Origin: Parelaphostrongylus tenuis
Lineage: Eukaryota > Nematoda > Chromadorea > Rhabditida > Metastrongylidae
NCBI GenBank assembly: GCA_019055375.1
Contig: JAHQIW010004447.1
Location: 112,168 to 176,167 of the forward strand
Reading direction: 5' to 3'
DNA: 64,000 nt
The notes beneath the pieces were generated by a model that was given only the letters and a program-made list of their open reading frames with translations, made no database searches and was not told the origin of the DNA. Positions 23,630-37,900 of the stretch are shown here, in pieces (position 1 is the stretch's first letter; each line of letters starts with the position of its first letter). Position numbers and translations under genes: made by a program.

Positions 23630-26600
23630 ACTAGTAATTTAATTCGAAAATATTGCTGATCTACGCTATTTTATGCACTATTTGTAAGCAACAAAAATAC
23701 TACGTGTTTCTTAGTTCCCCATATTCGGAATCCCTCTACTGATTCTTAAATTTAAATCACAATATCTTAAGCATACTAGTCACAGATGTTTATGATATCT
23801 GCGCATATACCAGATAAATTTTATGTTTGCAATGCAGTCGAACATGTGATTTTCACGCGGAGTAAGGCGAGATATGGATAAGGAAGGTTATTTCACTTAA
23901 AATCGTGAATGAATAAGATGTTATGGATTTCTTAAATCGATTTCAGAGGCTACGCTCAAGCATAATTTCTATGACTCGATGTCTTGAATATCGCACTAGT
24001 GCTTCTCCAAGTCGTTACCAATAGCCAACCCCAACAGACCTAAGCAATCTTAGAGAGATCTGCAACATTCAGACTAGGTTGCTAATAGTGCAGCAATGAC
24101 TTCTGGCAATGGTTCATTTTTTGTTAGGCTTAAGGAACAAGATTTACGCCAAAAAGCATAGTAGCAATTGTGATTAAGTTTTTGTGGAAGCAATAGTTCA
24201 ACAAAAGCCCATGAGGTATGAATGAAGTCTTATTCAATGAAAACTCGACCTTATCGCCACCTTTTTTTCAGTAACTGCACTGATTCCTTCCAATTAAGCG
24301 ATTAGCTTGGTTGAATTCTGTGGAAAGTGAACCGCAAAGTTTACCGCAAAAAGACTAATAGGACTACATTTTGGTGTAATGCTCCCAAATTCCCCCTTTT
24401 ACTTGCCTCAGCAGATATCCTTTCTATCACTCTCACATTGATAATCAGAAATCTAGCAATAGACTTCAAATGGAGTTGATGGTAACAGATTTCGATGATA
24501 AGATTCTTTTGACTGGATAGCTTAGATAGTACACTCAATCTATTACGCCGGCTCTACTCATAGCATTTTCTTGAAATCAGCATAGCGTTTGTAGTCAATA
24601 GTCAGTATGAGGTGTGAACTAGTTTTTTGAGATCTCGCCTTATTATTGGTCGGCTCACAAAATTGAAAACAGTTTGAAGAAGCTTGGAAGATTCATTACA
24701 GATTCATAAGAATGCTTGGAAAGGTGGCCTAGAAAATATATAAGTAAACATATGCTAACTGATGACTGTTAATATCGAATCAATAAGACCTTCGCAAATT
24801 TTCTTTCTCATTAGATGACTTTTCGGACGACCGATGGTCGTCGAGGTCAAGATTCATAGCTAGGCCTGGCGGACCACCTATCAAGCTGTCTCAGACTCAT
24901 CGTGATAAATATATCTTTATCAGCTGCAATAACGTCCATCAGCTCAAAACTCGAGTAAGCATTTGTTAAATTCATATTTGTCCTAGTTGTAGCTAGGAAC
25001 CGCTCATAGATCTGTGCTCTCTTGTGAGACTCGGCGATCATCGCACTCTCATTTAACACCGAACGGCTGTCATCAGCAACGTCAAAACCGTGGATGAGTT
25101 TTTGATGCCGTCTGATTAACATCTTTAGATTGAGGAAAAAAATACCATGGACAGCTTTTTTTAGGGCTAATGAACGACTCCATTTATACCTTCCAAACTG
25201 TAGAACATTCTCTCGATACAGCACGTACGAGTATAGAATGAAATGGGCCACAACATTGTCACCTCGTCAATCGAAAATTTCAAAATAATCGACATCGCTA
25301 TCGTCAAGATTCCACACTGTATTGGAGTACCTTCTGCTTAGTGTGAGGCTTTTGCTTTCGTAAAGGAAAAAAGAAGCCGCATAGTTCATGATATAGTCTA
25401 TAAAATGCCATTAAAGAAGTTTTTTCAAATTTTGAAACATTTTTTCCACGATATCGTTGTAAGAAATTTTACCCGTAATTCAAATCCTGTCATTCAACAC
25501 CTGCTCGATTAAGGGGCACTGTAAGACCGAAAATCACTAAAAACATTACCAGCAACCCTCGAGCGTAGTATGTCAATATGAATTTCAACGGAGTGATCAA
25601 GTAATGAAAAATGTGTACGTCAAACTGCTTGCGTTGCGTAAGATGATTTCGCCATGTGTGGCTTAGATTTTCGTTAATTGTGCCAACGTTTTCACTTCAA
25701 ACTCACAGCTGGAGAATCAAACTATTTGTCATATTCACAGTATTGGTATAACGATAATAACGTTAACGTTAAATAACATTAACACAATAGTGTAGTGCCA
25801 TGACATGATGCCAGTACCGATCATCGCTGATGCGGCTATAGGATTTGAGGCAGATATCACAGATATACTGCGATATCGATAACTTAGATTGCATGAAGTG
25901 ATAAAGTGGTAGATCGTGAGACGTGGTGCACGACCAAGCGGCAAGGTCCGTTAACGATATGTCTGCCGCGAGAAATTTGGCACCGTCAGATGTTACCATT
26001 GGGTGATTATATGATAGATAGTGAGGGGTCAGGTTCATGACATGAATGAAGTGTCGACCACCAGCTGTGCCCACTGGGTGGCACAGGAGAAGAAAATAAG
26101 GAAAGTGAGAAAATAAGGTGGTGAAAGAAAGCTAGCTGAGCCTTCTTCGAATACCAAGACTTTCATTCGGTATTCCATAGACTTCTTGCTAAACTTATTA
26201 AGAATGTCTCATTTTATCGTTTCGCTTGCAGGTCCATTTTTTCTCAGTTGTGCTTCTTCTACTAAAGTTGTTTGGAGTATATCTATCTCTTCAAGATTCA
26301 CTGGATATAGTTTTCTCCCAGTTTAGAGGTGGGCTCTGGATGGCAGCATCGCCCAGCATCATATCTAAGCCATAAGAAAGTTCAAGATGTCCATCAGTAA
26401 AAAATGCTAGTAAGAAGTGAATTGATAACAGGAATAGCTACCCTGCTGATAACAATATTGTCCTTAGCTTAATTGATGAAGATTGTCAAGTACGTCTTTG
26501 AAGACACAAAGGAAAGAAAGACGTTCCCAACCGATAGAATAAGATTTAAATTGAAAGGATGAAACTGGATATTATGAAGCGGGACAATCGCGGGCTCAGA

Positions 26601-29600
26601 TATGGAATTATCTATTCACGTTACTTTCAGAAAATGGAATAAGATAGGATTTTTGTGAGTCAGCTGATTTATAACGATTCAAACATTGTGGACAGCGCTT
26701 TTTCCCGTTTGCATGGAGTGCTAATTGTAAATGTAAGGAAATCAGTGTGTATTTCCCGTGGGGTCCAGAAAAAGGTGCTGTAACTGGCCTTCACAGACAG
26801 CTGTTCTATTGTGCGGTTCTCGAAAAGGAAGGAGTGAAAAGAAGAAGTTACAGGCTAGTTGACCTGAACGACTACGCCGTTATCTTAAAAGATTGTCAAT
26901 CAAGCATGAACCCATAGTGTACACATCGGGCGGAACATGTTAAACAAAACACACCAGAATTATGAAGTCGGATCAATAAAATTGTGTTCAACTGTAAATT
27001 GGATTAGCATCGATTATATTTTATCCACTGATACAAAAATTATTTCGGTTCCTTCTTGGTCGCAGTTTTTTTCATGAGGGCTTCCTTTTCGGCAAAAGTT
27101 AAGCACCTGAACGATTGTTTGAGCAAAGGTTTTGATATGGAAATTTCCTACAGCTCCTGAGCAAGAAAGAATTAAACGGAGATTCAAACAAAGTTGTAGA
27201 AACTTTTTAAACTCGGAGAGCATTACTTCGGTGCATTATGAGCATCAGCAATAGACTGCATTTGAGTCCCATCTTCCCCTCTAGATGTATGGAAGATCTA
27301 AACTGTTTACAAGGAAGATTTTCTCCAAAAAAACATTTGGTTCATTAGTAATGAGATCTTCAAATGACCTGTGCTGTCATCTTTTCTGCCCACTGCTCTA
27401 GTTTCGTTCCAGAATTGTCCGTATTTGTAGCCTAAATAGTTTGTATGCGTCAAATAGTAACGGGTTAGTATGTGTGGTAAAATATTTGCTCAAGTATGTG
27501 TATTTATGTGTTAAGTTGTTTTTTCAGCGCAGGTGCTTTCGTAGTCCTGTCGAAAAATCTGCACTCCTTGTTTGTCTGCGGTCCGACAGGTGAAAAAGGG
27601 AGTAGTTTGACCTTGTTCTGACGCTTGCGAAATGAGAGAAAATAAAACTCTTTGTAGCAATAAGTCATTGGAGAGCGCGTTATGCGTTCGATTCTACTAA
27701 GCATCACAGAGGTAATTGGGGGCATATCTGGGGTTGACAAAGACTTGCGGTTACTTAGCAATGACGCAAATTGATGCTTTTGCCCTCCCGGACAAATTTG
27801 GCGCTAATTACTAATCTTGTGTGAAGGAAAACTTGGTGAGAAAAGTAGCGGGGTCAAGCATTGATGGATCTAATGTCTATTACAGTGAACGCCTAGATGC
27901 TGCGTTACAAGCCTTTTATTTCACGTTTAACTCGGTGCCAATTCTTACCATTGACGGATACACATTAAAACTTTTTACTGTAAAGAAGTCCTATGAAAGC
28001 AAAACCTTGTGCAAACTATTCCATTATGTGGCGGAGAAATATCATTCGTTAGCCCATGCAGTAAGGTAGTGTTGCTATTTGAATTTTTCCGTTCATTTTG
28101 CGCACAGCGTCCACGCATTCGGGACGAGGGGCATTTCGTGCTGACTTGCCGCTCGAACGGCATGGCATTGTAGCTCGATTGCAGTGGCAAAAAACAAGCA
28201 AGATTGCGACGTTTACTTTATAGCTTTCACATGCTCTCATTCTATACAAGACCCAAAAGTAACCATCATTTATTACTTCAAATTATCCGTCTCACAGTTT
28301 TTTTTTCACTGTGCGGATCTCAGTGCATTCAATCGTTTTTCCTCTTCGTCTTGACCTAAACGTTGCATAATACTGGTTCACGTTTCCTTGAAAACGAGGA
28401 AATCTGGCTGAGGCGTTCCATGTGGCGTTCGTTGTTACCGAGTGTCTGAGGGTGTGGAACAGTTCCAGCGCCGCTCCGCGATGAGTACAACAATTACTCG
28501 GCTACGCTCCCCACTTCCCCAAATAGTAATCACATCAAACGAAAATTAGAAACCAACGAACTACTTATGAAAAGTGATACGGAATTTTACGTGTTACGCC
28601 AGGTCGTTTACTCTTCAGTGTTAATACTCTTACGAATATTCTGCACGCAGTACCGAAACAGCTATATCACTTGAATACTGATGCGAAAACCAGATTGGCG
28701 TTTACGTCATTCCCCTTCTTTCCGAAAGCTTCCACCAGAATGATGACATGTATAGTTGATCTGCTTCTTAGCCCTGATTGATCAAATCAACTCAAACGAC
28801 GAACGCGTTATATTTCGCAAAACCGTACCTCGAGACTTGAGCTTCAAAACAGTTTCGCACTTATAATGGCATTCCATGGTATTGATAAGCCAAAATCAGA
28901 GAAGGAACGTCAATATTATTACTTCGTTTCGTTACTGCGCTAAGCATGAGTTTGGCGTTACTTCCATTGTTATCCAAGTATTCAAACTTACCTTATCAAA
29001 CTCGCTATAGGGAGGACCATTCATATTGTATGTCACCATGAAATAAAACCTGCTCATTTTTATTCAACTATAATCATTATCCATTAATGTTTATTTCTGA
29101 ATACTTCCAATCATATGTCATTACTTCAGCTTATTTTCATCTTATGATGAAAGCAGCTCGGTTGCACATAAGCTTTTGATATAATCAAAGCGATGTCTTA
29201 TAGTACAATGACGAGGAATCTCACATGAAGACTGTGCAAATTTCAAGGAAGAAGAAGTCTTATGTGAATATTTGATTTACGCGGGACAACACTATGCGAC
29301 ATCCGACATTTTTTTTCATATTACTCACTCAGGAGTTATTAGAAGGAGAAGGTAATCGTTGTAGCAGGAAACGTTAGGGAAATCGCGAGACGCATATAAT
29401 ATTTTTGAGTACAAAAGTGATCATATCTTCAGTGATTTTCATGCCGCTACAATCGCAGGTCGTTTGATACTAAGACCTTCTCAGTCATCGGATTCACGAG
29501 TTCTCAACACCACAAATATGACTGAATACTGTCTTCTCATTCAATCAGATATGGAGACAACACATGAGAACACTTTAGGGCTGTAACCTTTGTTGTTTCA

Positions 29601-31237
29601 ACTTGCCTACTTTTCTCATGCTAGAGAGAGCTGCTGCTTTCTTCTATTCATTTGTGCAACCATTAAAGGCTGTCTAAAGTATGTGTCACATTGGAAATCT
29701 TATTGGAGAGCTGATAAGTAGTGCACTAAGTTATTTGTCTTAGGGAGTCTTCGGGAATTCACTAACATCAGGAAGATACTCTCAATCATAATTGCTTCCG
29801 AGAAGTGTCTCTTTCCAGTACAAAATCAACGATTATGATTGAACTGTATGTAATATGGAGAACCATGATTACTTGTAAGGTCATCCTAGAACTGTATTGT
29901 AGAGATATTAGACTATAACAAAGAATGAATGTGTTCTCCATCGGCTGGATAGCACGGAGGTAGACAAAAAGTTTACTCGACTATAGACATCGAAGATCCA
30001 CATTGTAAGAACGAATGGGTGTGGAAAATAGAATCAAATGAGGCCCAAGCCGCTAAAACGTTAGCTATAATTAATATTTACGGTAACTCGGTGTTAGTTC
30101 ATCCTTAACAACAGACTATTGATCATTCGCAATGAGCTTCAGTGAAGGTCGGAATTAGAAGTAGTCAATCACGTTCTTGTTGAGGAAAAAAAAGGCTGTT
30201 ATTATGATATACAGCTATGAGATGATTTCAATAGCTCCTTAGAAATTGCTCAAAAAAAAAGAAAGCTTAGAAGCAGACCAATGTGATCCTCTATTTCAAA
30301 AACTTTGTGACACATGACCTTTACAGAATTCATCTTCAATGTGCTGTGAACGTTATATACTCTCCAATGTTATCTCTTACGGCACTATAGCGTTTTTCGT
30401 ACTTTTGGTATTCAGTCAATAACTTGTTGAACAAAGATGTGTTGGGCGTTAGTTGATAAGAGGTCTATGTTTCACTCGCAAAATTATACTTAAGACGCTT
30501 TTGGAACGACTTTACTGACCATGCAGCCCTAGAAATTTTCGAGAGTTTATAATTCTTAGCCGTTGGGTCTCTTACTACGCAAGGGTTCGGGGTGCTTCAA
30601 ACATGATGCAATCACTATCTCATTATTGCTTACTGGGTTCACACTAGCACCCACAATAGGTTGACGTAGTCATTGACCTCATTCTGCATCATGTTCTTTG
30701 TTTGAAATCGGTCTGCTTGTTCTCATTCATATACAGCTGAGGTGATTACGTTCTGTAAAGTTCGTGCAAATGAACGTTTTCCAGTGAAGTCGAAATGTAG
30801 TAGCTAAATTTTGCAGTCAGTCAGAGGATTGAATACTAAAAACCCCACGTGAAAACTGCAACTTATTACCGTTTTTCTTCCCCTCATAGCACGCCAAGAA
30901 ATCGAATTTGATTTTTTTTGCGTGATTAGGTCCTAGATATCAGTGTATTCCTATGATATCCTTAATGTTCGCTTTTCTAATACCAATCGTAGAAGGCTTA
31001 CGGATGAGCGAAGTTTGTGATCACACTGATATAAATAGACCAGAAAGGAGTGATGAATGGTGAGAGTTTATCTAAATACTGCGGAAGTGATTAAAAAAGC
31101 AGTAGTTTCAAATTTATCTAAGCCATGAACGACTGCGGAGCAATGAAAAACAAGCCCGCTAGTGAATTCCTTTCGAATTTTTTGTCTCATAGCGACGTTG
31201 TAGACTATCTAACTAATTTGACTAAGAAACTGGTGAG
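23630..31237. other. Intergenic region between kynureninase and transhydrogenase
   Basis: About 7.6 kb in which I find no exon with recognisable homology and none of the repeat families mapped elsewhere in the window. The longest open frame is 134 codons on the minus strand (24847-25251). It has no domain I can name and no splice partners. Confidence 0.6.
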
Positions 31238-31516
31238 TAGATAATGTGGTGCAGTGGTTAGAGGTGTTCTTCGCCGCATTTGAGATTGATGTTTCAATCT
31301 CGGGGGCATCTAGTGATCCTGGCACTCAGGCTCACCATCCATCCCCTCTGAGCCGGTGAACTAGTACTAGACTTGTCTGCGAGGATAAGCAGCACTGACC
31401 TGAAACGTCGGTAGGCCACTGCGAGTCATTGCAAGGTCAAATATGCGTTCACCCATCTTATACGGTGTTGTGAATGGAATCGAATCATGGCGCTTCCTTA
31501 AAAGCTGATCAACCCC
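31238..31516 (+). repeat. tRNA-derived SINE, family S, copy 4
   Basis: It starts with an A-box-like GTGGTGCAGTGGTTAGAGGT (31250 on) and continues with the family body, including GTACTAGACTTGTCTGCGAGG. It ends in GAATCATGGCGC followed by CTGATCAACC. It is in the same orientation as nnt-1 and ends about 270 bases before its start codon, so it may overlap promoter sequence. Confidence 0.7.
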
Positions 31517-31766
31517 CCGAGGGTCTTTATCCTCAAAGTAGAGGGCCGCTGTGATGAACTGTATCCTTGGAAGCATTGCGGTTTTTCTTCTACGAATTCT
31601 ACTACCATAACCACTTAGTGCAACTCGTTTACGGACCGCCACGAGATCAACGCAACAGGCGTGCGTCATGGGCATTGATTGCGTAGCCCACCCATATAGG
31701 CCACCCACGCTTGAGCGGATGCTAGGGTCAGTATCCACTCTGACCACCCTAACATCGACACATTCC

Positions 31767-31768
31767 AG
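31767..31768 (+). promoter_or_regulatory. Possible trans-splice acceptor of nnt-1
   Basis: CATTCCAG ends 17 bases before the nnt-1 ATG at 31786. The position suits a spliced-leader acceptor, but only the AG and a short pyrimidine stretch support it. Confidence 0.3.
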
Positions 31769-31785
31769 ACGATCTAATCAACTTC

Positions 31786-31906
31786 ATGTTTCGTTTCATC
31801 TACTTCCGTCTGAATACCAGACCAACAAGTCGGCTGTTCTGCTCACAAACTAATGGCGTTCCACTGCATAGACTGACTCTGTCGGCCGTCAAAGAGACGT
31901 TCAAAG
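31786..31906 (+). other. nnt-1 exon 1 with mitochondrial transit peptide
   Basis: The start codon opens a basic, acid-free leader ([19 protein letters not shown], Arg at 3, 8, 12 and 16). It runs into [15 protein letters not shown], which aligns with the first beta strand of domain I (VPYKQLTVGVPKEIF in human). The usual GVPKE is here SAVKE. The exon ends in phase 1 at GTAAGC. Confidence 0.85.
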
Positions 31907-34900
31907 GTAAGCAATGCATCTATTAAAGTGATGATCACAGCCTTATTCGTCCATCTTCTTTTATTAGTTCTTTTATTACCAATTTATTTATTCTATCACA
32001 AAATGCGAAATTATCATGTTAAGGTAAAAGTATTTATTCTCTAATCGTGAAATTTCTTATGCTCTTTTTTGTTCTCTTTAATATTGAAGAGTATTGTAAA
32101 TAAAAAGAATTCCTACATGGAGTGAAAGTTTGAAGGAATATTGCCACAAGTTGATGAGGATAATTTCTCGGTGCATCATATTCATTAGATAAATGCTAAG
32201 GAATGTTGTCAAAGCACTTGTAGGTGAGCAACGAGTAGCATTGAGTCCGGCCGCCGTGAAACAACTATGTAGTAAAGGGTTCAACGTCCAGGTGAATTTT
32301 CTCATATTTCCTTCCTATTTCTCGTGATTTTATCATTTCAATTTGCTTCAGTTTTTTTCCTGCCTCACAGTTTGCAGTTAACTATGATCCTTGCGTGTTG
32401 TTAATCGTCGAAAATTCGGTTCTAGTCGACAAAAGCTGTCGGTTCTTTTCTTCTCAAGTCGTCATTTCAATCGGTCTTATTCAGTGAAATGACTGCTTGC
32501 TTTTGAGAGTGTGATATGACTTTCTTTTTTTGCTTTTTTTGTTTCTTTTTTTTGACGAAATCAGACCACACTGCGATATGTCGTGTGGACTTCAAGATAC
32601 TGTTTAGAAACTAAATGCATAGCACCCCTTTCATTAAGATCGATTAGTTCATTGATTATTGATCAGTTCCTCGAAGATTAATTATGAGATATTGATTGGG
32701 GTGCATATATACATTGAAAGAATGGATGAGCTTATATTTACCATGTGCGCTTCCCAAATTTGTAGAGTTGCAAGGCTGATCAGTAAGTAGGGCAGCGACG
32801 GTGTCGCCGTGTTCTTGACAACATAGTGAAAACTTCTACTCTTCTGAATCTTGCCGTGATCTTTTTTTCTAAATGATTGTCCGAAATGAACTGTTATCTT
32901 GCATTCTTTGGGTTTTTCAACTGCATAGCCACTTTTTGAGCCTCCGATTTGTTCAAATTAACATGTATTCAGACAGATTTTAGGGCCAAAAATTGAAATG
33001 CTCTAGTGGCCATTATGAAAAAAGGATTTCATTTTCCCATGTTAGAGGGATGGTGGCTAATTTCTTTAACGATCTTTAAGTTACGATTTCCAGACACTTT
33101 TGAAATAGTAGTAGGGTTTGAACATTAGAAATTATGTGATAGATTAACGTTGAAAATTGAAGCAGCACTAGCTGCATAATGTTCACGATGCTGCAATTAC
33201 GAAACTAGATGTGAATGTGAGTGTAATCTATGCATGATGATGTTGTAAACTTGGACGGTTCACTTTTCTTGCCGAGTTCAGAGGAGTAGCATAGTTGTAT
33301 GTTCTACGTGTATGAATAGTCCCTTTTATCGTTCATTTGTTTGGTTTTTCACAACAGTAGCGCAGTTATTGATGCAAAACGGACTTGCATTTGGACCCAA
33401 TACAAAACAGTCAATATTTCAGCGGGTTAACAAACTTATAAGGTGGCTGCTAAATCATTTTGTAGTGACTAAAGTGTTGGCAACATCGCCTTTTTTGAAG
33501 CCGCAATGATCCGAGTCGAGTGTCTGCAACAGCTGTTTTCTGTGTCTGAGTTCTGATACTGACATCACGTTGATTTCACTGGAATGGTGCAGCCCACGAA
33601 TCCCCATTAGCCATCGCGCCTTTGTGCACAAGATGGTTGTAAGCCGGTTGTTCACCTTGACGAGATTATATGTCTTCAAGAAGACTATGCATCTTGATGC
33701 AGTCGGAATTTCATTGGCCACCACATCACGAGACAATCTTTGAAATTCGACTTTCATTCAGCATCGATATGATTAGTCAATATATTGTTTGTTTTTCATC
33801 TAAGCGAAGTTGAAAATTACCTCAAACAAAGTTGAAAATTGAAGACGAATGCATGGCGCATTCCTCGGAGATTGATCAACGCCGAGAGCTTTATCCTTTT
33901 TATTCTATTGTTTTGCTTTCATGTACATCTAGAAACTTAGTAGCACAAAATCACCAACCTCCAACGACCATGTTGCTCCCACAGTTTTGCAAATGGGTTT
34001 GGTTGAGAGTCCGATATGACTCGTCAGCCTTAAGACTTGAAGATTTCCAATGTGTTTTCCTCATCGACATGGTCTATGTTTTGTTCAGGTTATTGTAAAC
34101 TGAAAGTGATATTTGTTGAAGTCCCGATATAGCCGTGCTGTAAAGTTCCCAAATCTTCACCAAAATCATTTCTCAGTCGTATGGATTGGACAGACGTTTG
34201 CTGCTCTCTAACCTGATTTGTTCTGGAACGCCATTGTTTTTTTTTCTGCTTGTAGCTAATTTAGAGATTAATTGACAGCATTGCAACTAACAAGTTGAAT
34301 TTGGCGAGGCTACTACTGAATGTAAAATCGGTTTTTATTTGGGAAGAGTTGGATTCTACGGTATTATCGAGTCTAGAATCGGTCGTAGCAAAGTCGGCGC
34401 TTTCATCTTTTCGTTGCTTTTTCTTGCGCAGAAATTTCTATCTCCAAGCTGCCCACAAAAATCGTTCTTTATCAATCCACACAAATTATTCTACTACAAC
34501 GATTCTATAATGGCCAACATCTTTTCGACTTTTGCCTTTGTAAATAACTATACCTTTGCCCAGTGCAACAAGTTTTCTCATTTATTTGCTTTGCTGGAAG
34601 TAGTAAAGTGTGATTGAGATCGACACAACGTTACCGATAATTCCCCCTTTTACGAATAGCCATATTTCTTCAGTGTTTGCATCATTATTCATGAGCTCTT
34701 TTTCGGGTGTGTTCTATGTAGATGTTAAAAGAAGAAAATCTAGATAGAAAAAGGTGCTGGCACCGGTGCTTGCTGGACTGATGAAGAATATGCCAGCCAT
34801 GGAGCAAAAATTGTCGAAGATAAGGAGGCATTTCAAGCGGACATTGTTTTGAAGGTGTGTGCGTTCCATATGTGTAAAATTTGATCTCAGTTAATGTTAT

Positions 34901-37900
34901 GATGCTAGAATAATGGTTATATTTAAATCACTTTGCTAATTTTCAAAGTTGCCTGATAGTTATTTTTGAGCCATGCATGTTGCCTGTTATGGACACTTAT
35001 ACAGTGCAATGCATGTGTTTAGGCCTCGCAATGTCGTCAGCTGCACAGTTCCTTTTGTCTTAGCCAGTTCTCTTGGGGGAACCCAACCCTTTAGAAAGAT
35101 GAGACGCAGACGTACTATTTACATATGCGATTAAGTGGAAGAATCACTAAATGGTGGTGTTGTACACTCTATTCCTCATGACTGGTATAGCAGACCACAC
35201 GCATAGCTCAAAAATTATCATCAGGCATATTGGAATTGAACGTGGTCTTATAAAAACACTTGGAACGAACGGTATGGTATTTCATATATACCAACCAAAA
35301 GCAACCGAGTGTACAACAGTAACCATTTAGTGATTTCTTTCACTTGATGGTCTTGTAAATCATCGTTTGCGTCTTCTTCATGTAAGAAGGTTGGATTCCT
35401 ACAAGAGGGACTGGTCAGGACGAAAGACACTGTACAACTGACGAGGCCGTCAACGCCGAAACACGCGTGAAAGAAGCGTGTAACACTGTAGAAGTGCCCA
35501 TAACAGACTACATGCATAGCACAAAAATAGTGTGGGAGAGAGAGATTCGATGCAAGAGTAGAGCTTCTCGTTTCGATTGTTATCTTAAGACCACGCTCAA
35601 ATTTCAGTATGCCTGATAATCATTCTTTGAGCCACGCATGTGGTCTGTTATAGGGAAACGTATAGAGCATGATACACGTGTTGCAATCTTGACAGTCTCA
35701 TTAGTCAGGCGGTACCCTCATTTTGCCAATCCTCTTAGGGTGCTCCAGTCCCCCACACTGAGGGTAGGCGACGACGAACATTTTACACGATCCATCGAGT
35801 GACATTATCTCTTAATCGCCTACTCTTAGTACAGGGGACTGAGCGCCCCAAGAGGATTGGCAATAGACGAAGGGTACCGCCTGACTGATGAGACTGTCAA
35901 GATCAAAACACCTGTATCGGGCTCTATAAGTTGCCCTATAACAGACCACATGCGTGGCTCGAAAAATGATTATCAGGCATAGAGAAGAAGCTGTCGCATA
36001 GGACGAAAATGTGTTGACTTTCATGAAATGGAGCACAATGGTCGCTTCAGTTCTCATAACTACATAGCAAGAGTTACAGGTACGCCCTCCATCGGTCAGT
36101 GAGGTACCGTTGCTCAGGAAGGAAGCAACACTGATTTCGTTTATATATCCAAACGCCAATAAGTCTATTGTCGATGAATTGGCAAAGAAAAAGCTAAATG
36201 TAATTGCGATGGATTGTGTTCCGAGGATATCAAGAGCTCAGGTAGTTATGACATCATTTATCAGATGCCTTACTTTCACATTTTTTACATAATATATAAC
36301 AACGAAGGTGTTTGATGCACTCTCTTCCATGGCAAATATCGCTGGCTATCGTGCCGTCATTGAAGCCGCTCATCATTTTGGCCGTTTTTTTTACTGGACA
36401 AATAACCGCCGCTGGCAAGGTTTTATACATTCATTTGGTTGCTGAAGTCTGTAACTTTGTAAATCTCCTGTTAAGCAATTTATTACTACTTCAATATCTA
36501 AAATTCATCGCAGGAGTCTTTTTTTGAAATATGATTTCTGGTACTTTAACGTTTGGTAGCAAGATTTCCAGGCCTATCCCTTACGCTAAACAAGAAGTTT
36601 TCAGAAAGACTTTTAGTAATCATTCGGAAGTATAAATCTTTGGCTAGCGCTGTACAGGGCCGGTTTATAAAAAAGTCTTAATTAGAACTCTTTTATGAAG
36701 GAAAAACATTTGTGCTTCGCACACGCGTTTTTCTCGCAAGGCATAACTCTTTATTTAGACTTAGTAATCATTCCATAGCGTAAGATTTATTGATTCCAAC
36801 GCTCCGCTTGTTTTCTGGAAAGACCGTTTCTGTGCAGTGTACCAGGGGAAATAAAACTGATTCATATACAGGGGTAGTGCGTTTTTTGGCCAATTCACGG
36901 GATACGGAGAGGGGGGAAAGCAAGAGGTTGCCGCGATTTATCGATCGCTGACGCCTATGTGGGGTGTGATTTTTGTTATCTGACTGGTAATTGTTTTTTC
37001 GCCTTGGAAGAAACTACAAATCAAGGGGCATAACTTTGATACAAAGATTTTCTTCATACGTCAATGTGCTTTTCGTTCTCCCAGCCAACTAATTGTTGAA
37101 TTGCGTGGCCGATGTGAAACATAATCTTATTTTGAATTTTAAGGCGTTTTAAATGGGTCCTTTCAAAAATCGACCACGTATAGCGCTAGCCAGGGATTTG
37201 AGTTTTCTAATTATCATTAACACTATTTATGAAAAGTTCTTGCCCAGCGAAAAGGATAGGCTTAGGAATTGGTGCTGCCATATGGAAAAGAAATGATTTT
37301 TTTCCCATCTTTCTACACAGTCGTTATTTCAGTTGTGTTTATGATACGTATTCTTATTTACAACTCGAAAGATCCAATACAATGAGATGGATGTCAATAA
37401 ATGTTTATTTCAGGTCCCTCCAGCTAAGGTGTTAGTTATAGGAGGTGGTGTTGCAGGTCTCAGCGCAATAGGTACTGCTAGAGGAATGGTTAGTAGTTTC
37501 CTTGAAATGTGGACGTTTTTTATGTGAAAAATTGGTTTTCAACTCACACCTAGCGTAAGTAAGTAACAGGTGGTGTAAATGAAGATGCTGGTTCTATCGT
37601 TTTGAACATTGGTGTTATGGCAGAATGGGTGGGTATGATCTTTTAGGGAATTGTAGTAGAACTTGGTTATACTCTAGAATTGATTGCTTAAATTGTAACG
37701 GAACTGTTCTTACCGCCTGATCTCCGTGGACCCAAACTGAGTCTGTACTCTGGCGGGAGCTCTCACCTTCAGCTTACGAACAGCTCCACCCCTCCCTCTC
37801 TTCGACTCTGACCTCAGTGTTGCAATACTGTCTATCGCATTCCTCTATGACACTCGGCACCTATCCATCGGGAAGAAGGTTGCTAGTTCGATCCCTACCC

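Noticed and set aside
24847..25251. 134-codon minus-strand open frame between the two genes
   Set aside because: No domain, motif or splice partner recognised. Frames of this length are expected by chance in this much sequence.
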